DNA of 5,209 bases from Helicobacteraceae bacterium (GTDB lineage Bacteria; Campylobacterota; Campylobacteria; Campylobacterales; SZUA-545), in contig QKHD01000122.1 of the NCBI GenBank assembly GCA_003250175.1, positions 1-5,209 of the forward strand. Reading direction: 5' to 3'. Below are positions 1 to 5,209 of this stretch, piece after piece. Made by a program: the position numbers and the translations under genes. The first letter of the stretch is position 1, and each line of letters opens with the position of its first letter. A model generated the notes under the pieces. The model did no database searches and had not been told where the DNA came from. It saw only the letters and a list, made by a program, of their open reading frames with translations.

Positions 1-468
1 CCCATGTACGACGCCTCCGGAACCTTCATCGGGACGCTGGAGGTGATTACGGATTTTAAGATGATCAAGGAGCAGTTGGCCCAGGACAGAATCCGCATTC
101 TTCCGCTGCTGCACAAGGGGTTTCTCAATATCGCCACCTACTGCAAGGGCAACGCCGAGGTCGGCGACTACGTGACCGCGGAAAAAAGCTACGACCACAC
201 CCTCTATCAACTGGTACGCTACCGTCCGGAGCTGACACGGATGAGCAAACGGTATGAGCGTATCGGAGACACCCTGATTACGACCGTTCCCCTGCGCGAT
301 ATGGACGACCGGACCATCGGAACGATCTTTGTCAGTATTCCCGTAGGGGAACGCAACGGATTTAAATTTCTGCCCACCTATCAGATCATCAATACGCCCT
401 GCCCGAAAAAAGAGTCCGCCAACCCTGCCCCACCCACGATTATCGAACGAAAGGTGACCATCCAATGA
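1..468 (+). CDS. Cache-domain sensory protein, C-terminal part (5' end outside window)
   Basis: The reading frame is open from the first base, and a proline codon precedes the first ATG at 4. That ATG lies inside what looks like a domain strand, so I read this as the 3' end of a longer gene. The visible 155 residues resemble the distal half of a double-Cache extracellular sensor. A 'YDASGTFIGTLEVITDF' strand pair (residues 3-19) is followed by a helix-rich linker and then a second strand set, 'GDTLITTVPLRD' and 'IGTIFVSIPV' (residues 89-115). A Pro-rich tail follows. No transmembrane segment, HAMP, kinase, GGDEF or methyl-accepting domain comes after it, so the protein ends as a bare sensor. 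If an N-terminal anchor exists upstream, the domain would be periplasmic. Cysteines are at 48 and 134. Its stop overlaps the next start (ATGA), which argues for a shared role with the two-component pair. The ligand is unknown. The Cache assignment rests on pattern resemblance only. Confidence 0.7.
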   Translation, partial: PMYDASGTFIGTLEVITDFKMIKEQLAQDRIRILPLLHKGFLNIATYCKGNAEVGDYVTAEKSYDHTLYQLVRYRPELTRMSKRYERIGDTLITTVPLRDMDDRTIGTIFVSIPVGERNGFKFLPTYQIINTPCPKKESANPAPPTIIERKVTIQ

Positions 469-1127
469 AGATTCTGCTGCTGGAAGATGACTACCTCTAC
501 CGGGAATCCATTCAAGAGTTTCTCGAAAGCCTGGGCTACGAAGTCCACCCCTTTGAAAATGGCGAAGAGGCCCTGGACGCGGTCTATGAACACCACTACG
601 CCCTGCTGCTTCTGGATGTCCGCGTGCCGGGTATGAGCGGGTATGATCTGCTGAAGTACCTGCATGAAAACAATGTCCATCTCCCGGTCATCTTCATGAC
701 CTCCCTGACCGACATCAACAATGTCTGCATGGGGTATGAGCTAGGCTGCAGCGACTATATCCGCAAACCCTTCGAGCTGCGGGAGCTGAAATACCGGATT
801 CAGCAGGTTCTGCAGCGCGCCCATTATCATAGCGACCAGCCCCGTCTTCCCCTCATGCCGCCTTTTAGTTTTGATACGGAAGAGCAGGCCCTCTACCGGG
901 ATACCCTCCGGATCGACCTGACGCCCAATGAGCGCAACATCATTATCGCCCTCATCCACCATAAGGGTGCCTATGTCGACCTGGAAACCCTCAGGGAAGA
1001 GGTCTGGGATAATAAGGAGATCACCTACGCCACGATCCGGATGGAGGTCAAGAAAATCCGGGAAAAGACCGACAAAGAGCTGATCAAAAACCAGCGCTAT
1101 TTAGGATACGCCATTGCAACAGCCTAA
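465..1127 (+). CDS. OmpR/PhoB-family response regulator
   Basis: This is a cytoplasmic transcription factor of 220 residues, the normal length for the family. The receiver domain (about 1-118) has the acidic pair Asp8/Asp9 in 'LLLEDD', the phospho-acceptor Asp51 in 'LLLLDVRVPGMSG', the switch Thr79, and the conserved Lys101-Pro102. All catalytic positions are present. A winged-helix DNA-binding domain follows (about 135-220). It starts with 'LTPNERNII', where OmpR family members carry the 'LT..E..LL' motif, and ends with the wing 'NQRYLGYAI'. The ATG at 465 overlaps the upstream stop and has AAGGTGA at 451-457 as ribosome binding site. The kinase gene overlaps its 3' end, so kinase and regulator are almost certainly cognate. 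Targets are not visible. The tsdA-porin promoter immediately downstream is the natural candidate. The sequence strongly resembles Campylobacterota regulators, but I cannot name a characterised orthologue. Confidence 0.93.
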   Translation: MKILLLEDDYLYRESIQEFLESLGYEVHPFENGEEALDAVYEHHYALLLLDVRVPGMSGYDLLKYLHENNVHLPVIFMTSLTDINNVCMGYELGCSDYIRKPFELRELKYRIQQVLQRAHYHSDQPRLPLMPPFSFDTEEQALYRDTLRIDLTPNERNIIIALIHHKGAYVDLETLREEVWDNKEITYATIRMEVKKIREKTDKELIKNQRYLGYAIATA

Positions 1128-2265
1128 ACAGGAGGTCAAGCTGATCTTTACCCAGCTGATCTTTTTCCTCCTCATCGTCTCCATCCCCTTTGGGTTTTAT
1201 GTCAGCGCCACCCTGGAAAACCGCCGTATCGAGCTGGCCCAGGAGCTACAGACCCATGCCGAAAAAATTTCCCAGGCGATCTATACCTTCTCAGGAGGGG
1301 AGGAGCGGAGTTTTTATTTCCCCCGATCCCTGCTCTATACTGCGGCCATCTACGATGCGGACGATCAGGCGATCTTCTCCCTGTTGACGGAAACGTCGGT
1401 TCACCCCTTCGATGCCCAGTATGACCGTTTCGGCGATCAGCTCTGCCTTCAGCGTCTCCTCTACCCCAATGTCTTCGAAGCCCGTACCCTGATCGTCTGC
1501 GGGGAGATTCAGCATACGGGTACGGTCCATAACGTGCTGCTGATGCTGATCGGTATTGTCTCCCTGATGCTCCTCGCCTCTTTTCTGATTATCCGCCAGA
1601 GTGTCCAGTTTTATAAACGGATCAACGCCTATCTGGACGAATTTATCAAAGATGCCATTCATGAGCTCAAGACCCCGCTGGGCGTTTCGTTGTTTAATAT
1701 CGATATGTTGGAGATGAACCATCAGAACAATAAATATATCCGGCGCATCAAGTCGGCTCTTAAAAACATGAGCGTCATCTACGAAGACCTGGAGTTCCAC
1801 GCCAAGGCCCCGACCCTGAGCTACACCCCGACCCTCATCAACCTCTCGTTGTTCCTCAAAGGTCGCATCGGATTTTTTTCCGACCTGGCCCAGGCCAAGC
1901 AGATCACCGTCACGGAGGCGATCGAACCGGAGTGCTTTGTCATGATCCACGAGATCGAGCTGCAGCGCATTATCGACAACACCCTCTCCAACGCCATTAA
2001 ATACTCCAAGGAGAAGACGACGATCCTTGTTTCGCTGGAACATCATGCCCACGGCATCACCCTGCGTGTCCAGGATCAAGGCGTAGGCATTGCCGATGTG
2101 GAAAAGATTTTTACCCGTTACTACCGGGAAGAGCGCATCAGCGGGGGGTTTGGGATCGGGTTGAGTATTGTCAAGACCATCTGCGACCGGCATGGCATTT
2201 TCATCCACGTTGATTCGACACCCAAAAAAGGCAGTACCTTCACCTATACCTTCCCCAACCCTTAA
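1114..2265 (+). CDS. Two-TM sensor histidine kinase, HAMP-less
   Basis: This is the membrane-bound partner of the preceding response regulator, 383 residues from the chosen TTG. TM1 (about 10-30) and TM2 (about 141-160) flank a periplasmic sensor of roughly 110 residues. It matches no domain I recognise and contains Cys111 and Cys129. After TM2 only a short linker (161-177) precedes the H-box 'FIKDAIHELKTPLG', with phospho-accepting His183, so there is no room for a HAMP domain. The ATPase domain is complete: N-box 'DNTLSNAIKYSKE' (Asn289, Asn293), G1 'DQGVGI' (321-326), F-box 'IFTRYYRE' and G2 'GGFGIGLSIVK' (344-354). The TTG start at 1114 has AGGA at 1103-1106 with a 7-nt gap and overlaps the regulator gene by 14 nt. 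A stronger Shine-Dalgarno, AGGAGGT, lies inside the gene just before an in-frame CTG at 1141, so the true N-terminus is uncertain by nine residues. The stimulus is unknown. Sulfur oxyanions are a guess from the neighbours. Confidence 0.92.
   Translation: MQQPKQEVKLIFTQLIFFLLIVSIPFGFYVSATLENRRIELAQELQTHAEKISQAIYTFSGGEERSFYFPRSLLYTAAIYDADDQAIFSLLTETSVHPFDAQYDRFGDQLCLQRLLYPNVFEARTLIVCGEIQHTGTVHNVLLMLIGIVSLMLLASFLIIRQSVQFYKRINAYLDEFIKDAIHELKTPLGVSLFNIDMLEMNHQNNKYIRRIKSALKNMSVIYEDLEFHAKAPTLSYTPTLINLSLFLKGRIGFFSDLAQAKQITVTEAIEPECFVMIHEIELQRIIDNTLSNAIKYSKEKTTILVSLEHHAHGITLRVQDQGVGIADVEKIFTRYYREERISGGFGIGLSIVKTICDRHGIFIHVDSTPKKGSTFTYTFPNP
1130..1136 (+). promoter_or_regulatory. Strong Shine-Dalgarno AGGAGGT inside the kinase 5' end
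   Basis: AGGAGGT sits three nucleotides after the response-regulator stop codon and four before an in-frame CTG at 1141, which is just where the first membrane helix of the kinase begins. It either supports CTG initiation or helps recapture ribosomes that terminate at 1127. The TTG at 1114 has its own weaker AGGA, so this site makes the kinase start ambiguous. Confidence 0.45.
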
Positions 2266-2284
2266 AGGGGATTGAATTTCATCC

Positions 2285-2324
2285 ATTTTTTATTTATTTT
2301 CGACTTACGCACACGTTCTACAAT
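2285..2324 (+). promoter_or_regulatory. Probable sigma70 promoter for tsdA-porin
   Basis: A TACAAT box at 2319-2324 differs from the TATAAT consensus at one position. No convincing -35 hexamer lies 16-18 bp upstream. Instead there is a T-rich tract at 2285-2300, the arrangement known for Campylobacter/Helicobacter sigma70 promoters. Transcription would start near 2331 and give a leader of about 23 nt carrying the AAGGAG at 2343-2348. The segment between T-tract and -10 (2301-2318) is GC-richer and is where an OmpR-type regulator might bind, but I see no clear direct repeat. Confidence 0.5.
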
Positions 2325-2353
2325 GCTCTCATATCACCTTCAAAGGAGCAAAG

Positions 2354-3262
2354 ATGAAACGTGTGATTGTTGCAAGCATTCTCTCGGTAACCCTGGCGAT
2401 GGCTATCGAGCTACCCAAAGTCCCCGATGCCCCGACCCAGTACCCCGAAGGGGAGCTTGGCCGCCTGGTCAAACTGGGTGAGGACATTATCATGAACACC
2501 AACACCCACCCCATGACCAAGAATCTGGTGGGCAACCGCCTGCAGTGTAAATCCTGTCACCTCGATGGCGGTAAAACAAAAAGCCTGGGCACCTTTATGG
2601 GCACGGCAACCGTCTTCCCTGCCTACTCTGCCCGCGAAAAAACCGTCCAAAGTCTCCAGGACCGTATCAACAACTGCTTCATGCGCAGTATGAACGGCAA
2701 GCGCCCGATCATTGATACCGAGGTCTCCATGGCCATGGCCGCCTACGTCAGCTGGCTCTCCACCGGCCTGCCCATGAAGGGCAATGCCAAAAAACCGGTC
2801 AACCCCTACTACAGCAAGCTCTGGCCCAACAAAGACCTGATCCCGCTCATTAAAAGCGCCACCAACAAAAACTACCTGAACGGTAAAAAGATCTATGAAG
2901 AGCGCTGCGCCTCCTGTCACGGCATGGACGGCAACGGCGTCGACGTCTTTCCTCCACTATGGGGTGAAGGTGCCTACAACACCGGTGCCGGTATGAGCAA
3001 ACTCGACAAGATGGCCACCTGGGTCATGTTCAACATGCCCCTCGGCGATGCTACGCTGAGCGCCCAGGACGCGGTGGATGTCACCATCTACGTCGACGCC
3101 CAGCCCCATACCGACTTCTACCTCAAAGACCATCTCTACCCGGCGGAACAGATGGGGTATTACAACTCCAAGGTTCTGGAAGAAAAACACACCGTCCGGA
3201 GCAATTTCAAAGCCTTCGGTCTTGACGTAGATGCCATCCGTGGCGACAAAAAAATCAAATAA
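2354..3262 (+). CDS. tsdA: Diheme c-type cytochrome, thiosulfate dehydrogenase / tetrathionate reductase (TsdA type)
   Basis: This periplasmic enzyme is predicted to interconvert two thiosulfate and tetrathionate with transfer of two electrons. It has 302 residues. A signal peptide (about 1-17, cleavage after 'AMA') is followed by two cytochrome c domains. The heme sites are Cys65-Cys68-His69 ('CKSCH') and Cys185-Cys188-His189 ('CASCH'). Between them lies 'RINNCFMRSMNGK', a TsdA hallmark whose Cys108 is expected to be the unusual axial thiolate ligand of the active-site heme. After heme 2 comes 'FNMPLG', with Met228 as probable distal ligand preceded by Asn227. As I recall, the Campylobacter jejuni enzyme has Asn-Met at this point and Allochromatium vinosum TsdA has Lys-Met. 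About 50 residues of charged C-terminal extension follow heme 2. The ATG has AAGGAG at 2343-2348 with a 5-nt gap. The gene is followed by a porin after 10 nt. No tsdB-like partner cytochrome is present. The family is well supported; the physiological direction is not. Confidence 0.88.
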   Translation: MKRVIVASILSVTLAMAIELPKVPDAPTQYPEGELGRLVKLGEDIIMNTNTHPMTKNLVGNRLQCKSCHLDGGKTKSLGTFMGTATVFPAYSAREKTVQSLQDRINNCFMRSMNGKRPIIDTEVSMAMAAYVSWLSTGLPMKGNAKKPVNPYYSKLWPNKDLIPLIKSATNKNYLNGKKIYEERCASCHGMDGNGVDVFPPLWGEGAYNTGAGMSKLDKMATWVMFNMPLGDATLSAQDAVDVTIYVDAQPHTDFYLKDHLYPAEQMGYYNSKVLEEKHTVRSNFKAFGLDVDAIRGDKKIK

Positions 3263-3266
3263 GGAG
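3261..3266 (+). promoter_or_regulatory. Ribosome binding site of the porin, overlapping the tsdA stop
   Basis: AAGGAG begins on the last two bases of the tsdA TAA and lies 6 nt before the ATG at 3273. It fixes the porin start there. An upstream in-frame ATG at 3231 inside tsdA would put a hydrophilic 14-residue extension in front of a good signal peptide and has no comparable site. The arrangement suggests translational coupling of the two genes. Confidence 0.75.
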
Positions 3267-3272
3267 AGCACC

Positions 3273-4595
3273 ATGAAACGCCGACATTCTATTATTCTGA
3301 GTATGTGTCTGGGCCTGACGGCCACCTCCCTAAGCGCAGCCGACTGGCTGAGTCTTTCCGGTACGGAACCGGCCATGATCAAGGTCGACGGCGAAAAGGT
3401 CGCCAATGACAAACCCCGCTACTGGGGCTTTATCCAGGCAACCTATCAAAAGGACTACGGAGACGTTTTGATTAATCCCGGCGGGATTAACCAGACCCCC
3501 TTCTCCATGCTCACCCCCAGCGTCGACAGCCAGTCCGGATTTGCCGTGCAGCGTGCCCGCTTGGCCGTTCGCGGCATGCTGGATAAAGAGAACACCCTCA
3601 ACTACTTCCTGATGACGGAGTTCGGGGACAACGGCATTACCAAACCGGGTGGCCAGCGGGCCGGCAACTACCTGACCGACGCCTCCGTCACCTACCGCGG
3701 GGTTCCCTATGTCAATATCCGGATGGGTCAGTTCAAATACCCCGGTGCCGAAGAGGGGATGCGCTCTGTCTTCGCCTCACCCTATATCGAATTTACCAAA
3801 ATGAGTGACGAGCTGCTGCTGGAACGCTTTATTCCCAACAATGCCGTCATGAGCACCAGTGCCGGGGTTGACTTTTATCAGGCGACTCCGGAGGTCTCCG
3901 TCAACGCGTTCCGCGACCGCGGGGTCTCCCTATTCCATACGACCCAAACCGATGCGATCCGCATGACCGCCGCCGCCATGGTGGGGAGCGGTACGGGCCT
4001 AAGCAGTGAAAACAGCAGCGGTAAAAACAACTACTACGCCTACCTCGCCGGCGAATACCTCTTCGGCGGCGGCAAGGCCTATGATGAAAACAGCCTGAAG
4101 GTTTTTGCCTGGTACCACTCCGGAAAACGCCAGCTCAATAATGAGCTGTTTGACCGCAAGCGCTACGGTGCGGGGGTGATGTACAACAACCAGGGTCTGC
4201 GACTTGAGGCCGAGTACACCAAAGCCGAAGGGATGATCTACAACGGTGCCAAGGATGCCAATGCCGACCCGTACGATGCATTGTGGCAGTTCTCTTTCGC
4301 CGCGGACAGCGAAAACGAAGCCAGCGGCTACTACCTCAACGCCCAGTACTACGTCACCCAGAAACTGGAGCTGATCGCCCGGTACGACTACCTCGATCGC
4401 CTCAGCAACAGTGCGGCGCTGGAGCGGGAGTTTACCACCACGACGGTCGGTCTTTCCTACCACCTGCAGGGCCCTACCCGCTTTGATTTCAACTACGCGA
4501 TCCGCGATGCCAAAGCCCCCGGCAACGCCACCGCACAAACCGTACTGGACAATATCGGCAACCGGGTTATGGCCCGGGCAACCTACAAGTTCTAG
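3273..4595 (+). CDS. Outer-membrane porin, OprO/OprP-like (Porin_O_P family)
   Basis: This is a predicted outer-membrane beta-barrel of 440 residues, a usual size for the family. A signal peptide (1-22, cleavage at 'SLSA|AD') has a basic 'KRRH' start and a hydrophobic core. The mature chain alternates short amphipathic strands with Gly/Asn-rich turns and ends in 'MARATYKF', whose terminal Phe is the classical outer-membrane assembly signal. The part most like phosphate-selective porins is residues 89-190: 'FAVQRARLAVRG', 'YFLMTEFGD', 'TDASVTYRG', then 'IRMGQFKYPGAEEG' and 'ERFIPNN'. Several Arg and Lys residues in this stretch would suit an anion channel. The porin directly follows tsdA, so sulfur oxyanions (thiosulfate, tetrathionate, sulfate) are candidate solutes, though phosphate or general anion passage cannot be excluded. 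The start is set by the Shine-Dalgarno at 3261-3266. The family call is good; the substrate is inference. Confidence 0.85.
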   Translation: MKRRHSIILSMCLGLTATSLSAADWLSLSGTEPAMIKVDGEKVANDKPRYWGFIQATYQKDYGDVLINPGGINQTPFSMLTPSVDSQSGFAVQRARLAVRGMLDKENTLNYFLMTEFGDNGITKPGGQRAGNYLTDASVTYRGVPYVNIRMGQFKYPGAEEGMRSVFASPYIEFTKMSDELLLERFIPNNAVMSTSAGVDFYQATPEVSVNAFRDRGVSLFHTTQTDAIRMTAAAMVGSGTGLSSENSSGKNNYYAYLAGEYLFGGGKAYDENSLKVFAWYHSGKRQLNNELFDRKRYGAGVMYNNQGLRLEAEYTKAEGMIYNGAKDANADPYDALWQFSFAADSENEASGYYLNAQYYVTQKLELIARYDYLDRLSNSAALEREFTTTTVGLSYHLQGPTRFDFNYAIRDAKAPGNATAQTVLDNIGNRVMARATYKF

Positions 4596-4606
4596 TATGT
4601 TTTTCA

Positions 4607-4635
4607 CGGGGAGTTGACAAACTGTCAGCTCCTCG
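4607..4635 (+). other. 13-bp inverted repeat after the porin gene; possible transcript-end hairpin without U-tract
   Basis: The arms at 4607-4619 and 4623-4635 pair over 13 bp, with two G-U wobbles (4609/4633 and 4614/4628) and an AAC loop. This is a stable stem 11 nt after the porin stop. The downstream sequence is C-rich (4637-4649) rather than T-rich, so it is not a textbook intrinsic terminator in either direction. It could stabilise the tsdA-porin mRNA 3' end or act together with Rho. The left arm contains a perfect TTGACA at 4614-4619. Confidence 0.55.
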
Positions 4636-4653
4636 ACCCCCTTCCCCCCACCG

Positions 4654-4659
4654 TAGTAT
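4654..4659 (+). promoter_or_regulatory. Possible -10 element upstream of nrdJ
   Basis: TAGTAT lies 33 nt before the nrdJ ATG and would give a leader of about 27 nt. There is no -35 at the right distance: the TTGACA at 4614-4619 is 34 bp away, twice the normal spacer. No T-rich tract precedes it either. Weak evidence; the gene needs some promoter here unless the porin transcript reads through. Confidence 0.25.
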
Positions 4660-4692
4660 CATCAAATCCATTTCCGTTACAAAAGGTATGTC

Positions 4693-5209
4693 ATGAAACG
4701 CGATACGATTATCCAGGAACGCTTCTGGCTGGAACTCTCTGTCTGCGAAGCCCTCCGGAACCTTCAGCCGCAGTTTGGCTTTGACGGTTTTGGCGAAGCC
4801 ACCTACTACCGCACCTACAGCCGCCTGCAACCGGACGGCACTCAGGAACACTGGCCCGACACGGTGATCCGTGTCATCAACGGCATCATCTCCATCCGCA
4901 AACACCACTACCTGCGCAACCGTCTGGGGTGGGATGAAAACCGCTGGCAGCGTTACGCCAAAGCCATGGCCGAATCGATGTTTGCCATGAAGTGGCTGCC
5001 GCCGGGCCGCGGGTTATGGGCCATGGGGACAGATTACGTCTACGAGCGTGGCGGCGCGGCGCTTAACAACTGCGGCGCGGTCGATACGGCCGATCTGGCC
5101 CTGGCGGCCGAGTGGGCCATGGACATGCTCATGTGCGGGGTGGGGATCGGTTTTAACACCTCGTGGAAAGGGGACGGAGTAGCCTGCCCCCAAACCTCGC
5201 GTCCGGTCA
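4693..5209 (+). CDS. nrdJ: Adenosylcobalamin-dependent (class II) ribonucleotide reductase, N-terminal part (3' end outside window)
   Basis: This is a cytoplasmic enzyme that makes deoxyribonucleotides, using adenosylcobalamin to generate the catalytic thiyl radical without oxygen or a second subunit. The window shows 172 codons of a protein usually about 700 residues or longer. Family motifs recognisable against the Lactobacillus leichmannii triphosphate reductase are 'GEATYYRTYSR' (34-44), 'WPDTVIRVINGI' (54-65), 'PPGRGLWAMGTDY' (103-115), 'LNNCGAVDT' (124-132) and 'CGVGIGFNT' (148-156). Cys127 in the 'NNC' motif matches the first redox-active cysteine of the active site. The radical cysteine and the C-terminal cysteine pair lie beyond the window. 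The ATG at 4693 has AAAGG at 4682-4686 with a 6-nt gap. An ATG at 4688 is out of frame and meets a stop after two codons. The gene looks unrelated in function to the upstream sulfur genes. Residues 1-30 match nothing I recognise. Confidence 0.85.
   Translation, partial: MKRDTIIQERFWLELSVCEALRNLQPQFGFDGFGEATYYRTYSRLQPDGTQEHWPDTVIRVINGIISIRKHHYLRNRLGWDENRWQRYAKAMAESMFAMKWLPPGRGLWAMGTDYVYERGGAALNNCGAVDTADLALAAEWAMDMLMCGVGIGFNTSWKGDGVACPQTSRPV

Noticed and set aside
2257..2270. CCCTTAAAGGG palindrome at the kinase stop as a terminator
   Set aside because: The symmetric core leaves a one-base centre, so only a very short stem with a small loop could form. The T-run at 2285-2290 is too distant.
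1291..2286. Long antisense open frame opposite the kinase, and similar minus-strand frames opposite tsdA and the porin
   Set aside because: They mirror genes with complete domain motifs on the + strand, show no recognisable domains and lack ribosome binding sites. GC-rich coding sequence commonly gives such shadows.
3231..3272. Upstream in-frame ATG at 3231 as the porin start
   Set aside because: It lies inside tsdA, adds a hydrophilic stretch before a normal signal peptide, and lacks the Shine-Dalgarno that precedes the ATG at 3273.
4637..4649. C5-TT-C6 tract as a phase-variable homopolymer
   Set aside because: The individual runs are short and interrupted, and they lie in a non-coding gap without a clear promoter spacer to alter.
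4596..4692. Cobalamin riboswitch or NrdR box upstream of nrdJ
   Set aside because: The 97-nt gap is too short for a cobalamin riboswitch, and I saw no B12-box-like or paired NrdR-box-like sequence.
4688..4696. Two-codon ORF ATG-TCA-TGA overlapping the nrdJ start
   Set aside because: The AAAGG is only one base from this ATG, so initiation there is unlikely. Probably chance.

Overview
All five genes in this window lie on the + strand and are tightly packed. The protein sequences point to a sulfur-metabolising Gram-negative bacterium. The response regulator, the HAMP-less kinase, the Cache protein, the Cys-ligated diheme cytochrome and the T-rich, -35-poor promoter all look like Campylobacterota (the Sulfurimonas/Sulfurovum/Hydrogenimonas-type chemolithotrophs). 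The base composition is more GC-rich than most of that phylum. This taxonomic call is an inference from resemblance and was not checked by any search.

Region 1 (1-2265) is a three-gene sensory cassette. It holds the 3' end of a Cache-domain protein with no visible output domain, an OmpR-family response regulator, and a two-TM sensor histidine kinase. The genes are chained by an ATGA start/stop overlap and a 14-nt overlap, so they are probably cotranscribed and translationally coupled.

Region 2 (2266-4595) begins with an 88-nt gap carrying a plausible Campylobacter-type promoter (TACAAT behind a T-rich tract). It then encodes a secreted diheme c-type cytochrome of the TsdA type (thiosulfate dehydrogenase / tetrathionate reductase) and an outer-membrane porin resembling the OprO/OprP family. 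Only 10 nt separate the two genes, and the porin's ribosome binding site begins inside the tsdA stop codon. The simplest reading is that the porin admits sulfur oxyanions to the periplasm, TsdA interconverts thiosulfate and tetrathionate there, and the upstream two-component system, perhaps aided by the Cache protein, switches the pair on. The regulatory link and the porin substrate are inferred from gene order only.

Region 3 (4596-5209) has a 97-nt gap with a 13-bp hairpin that lacks a U-tract, followed by a C-rich stretch. After it comes the N-terminal third or less of an adenosylcobalamin-dependent (class II) ribonucleotide reductase, NrdJ, which runs off the window and is probably unrelated to the sulfur genes. 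I saw no RNA genes, mobile elements, CRISPR arrays or attachment sites.
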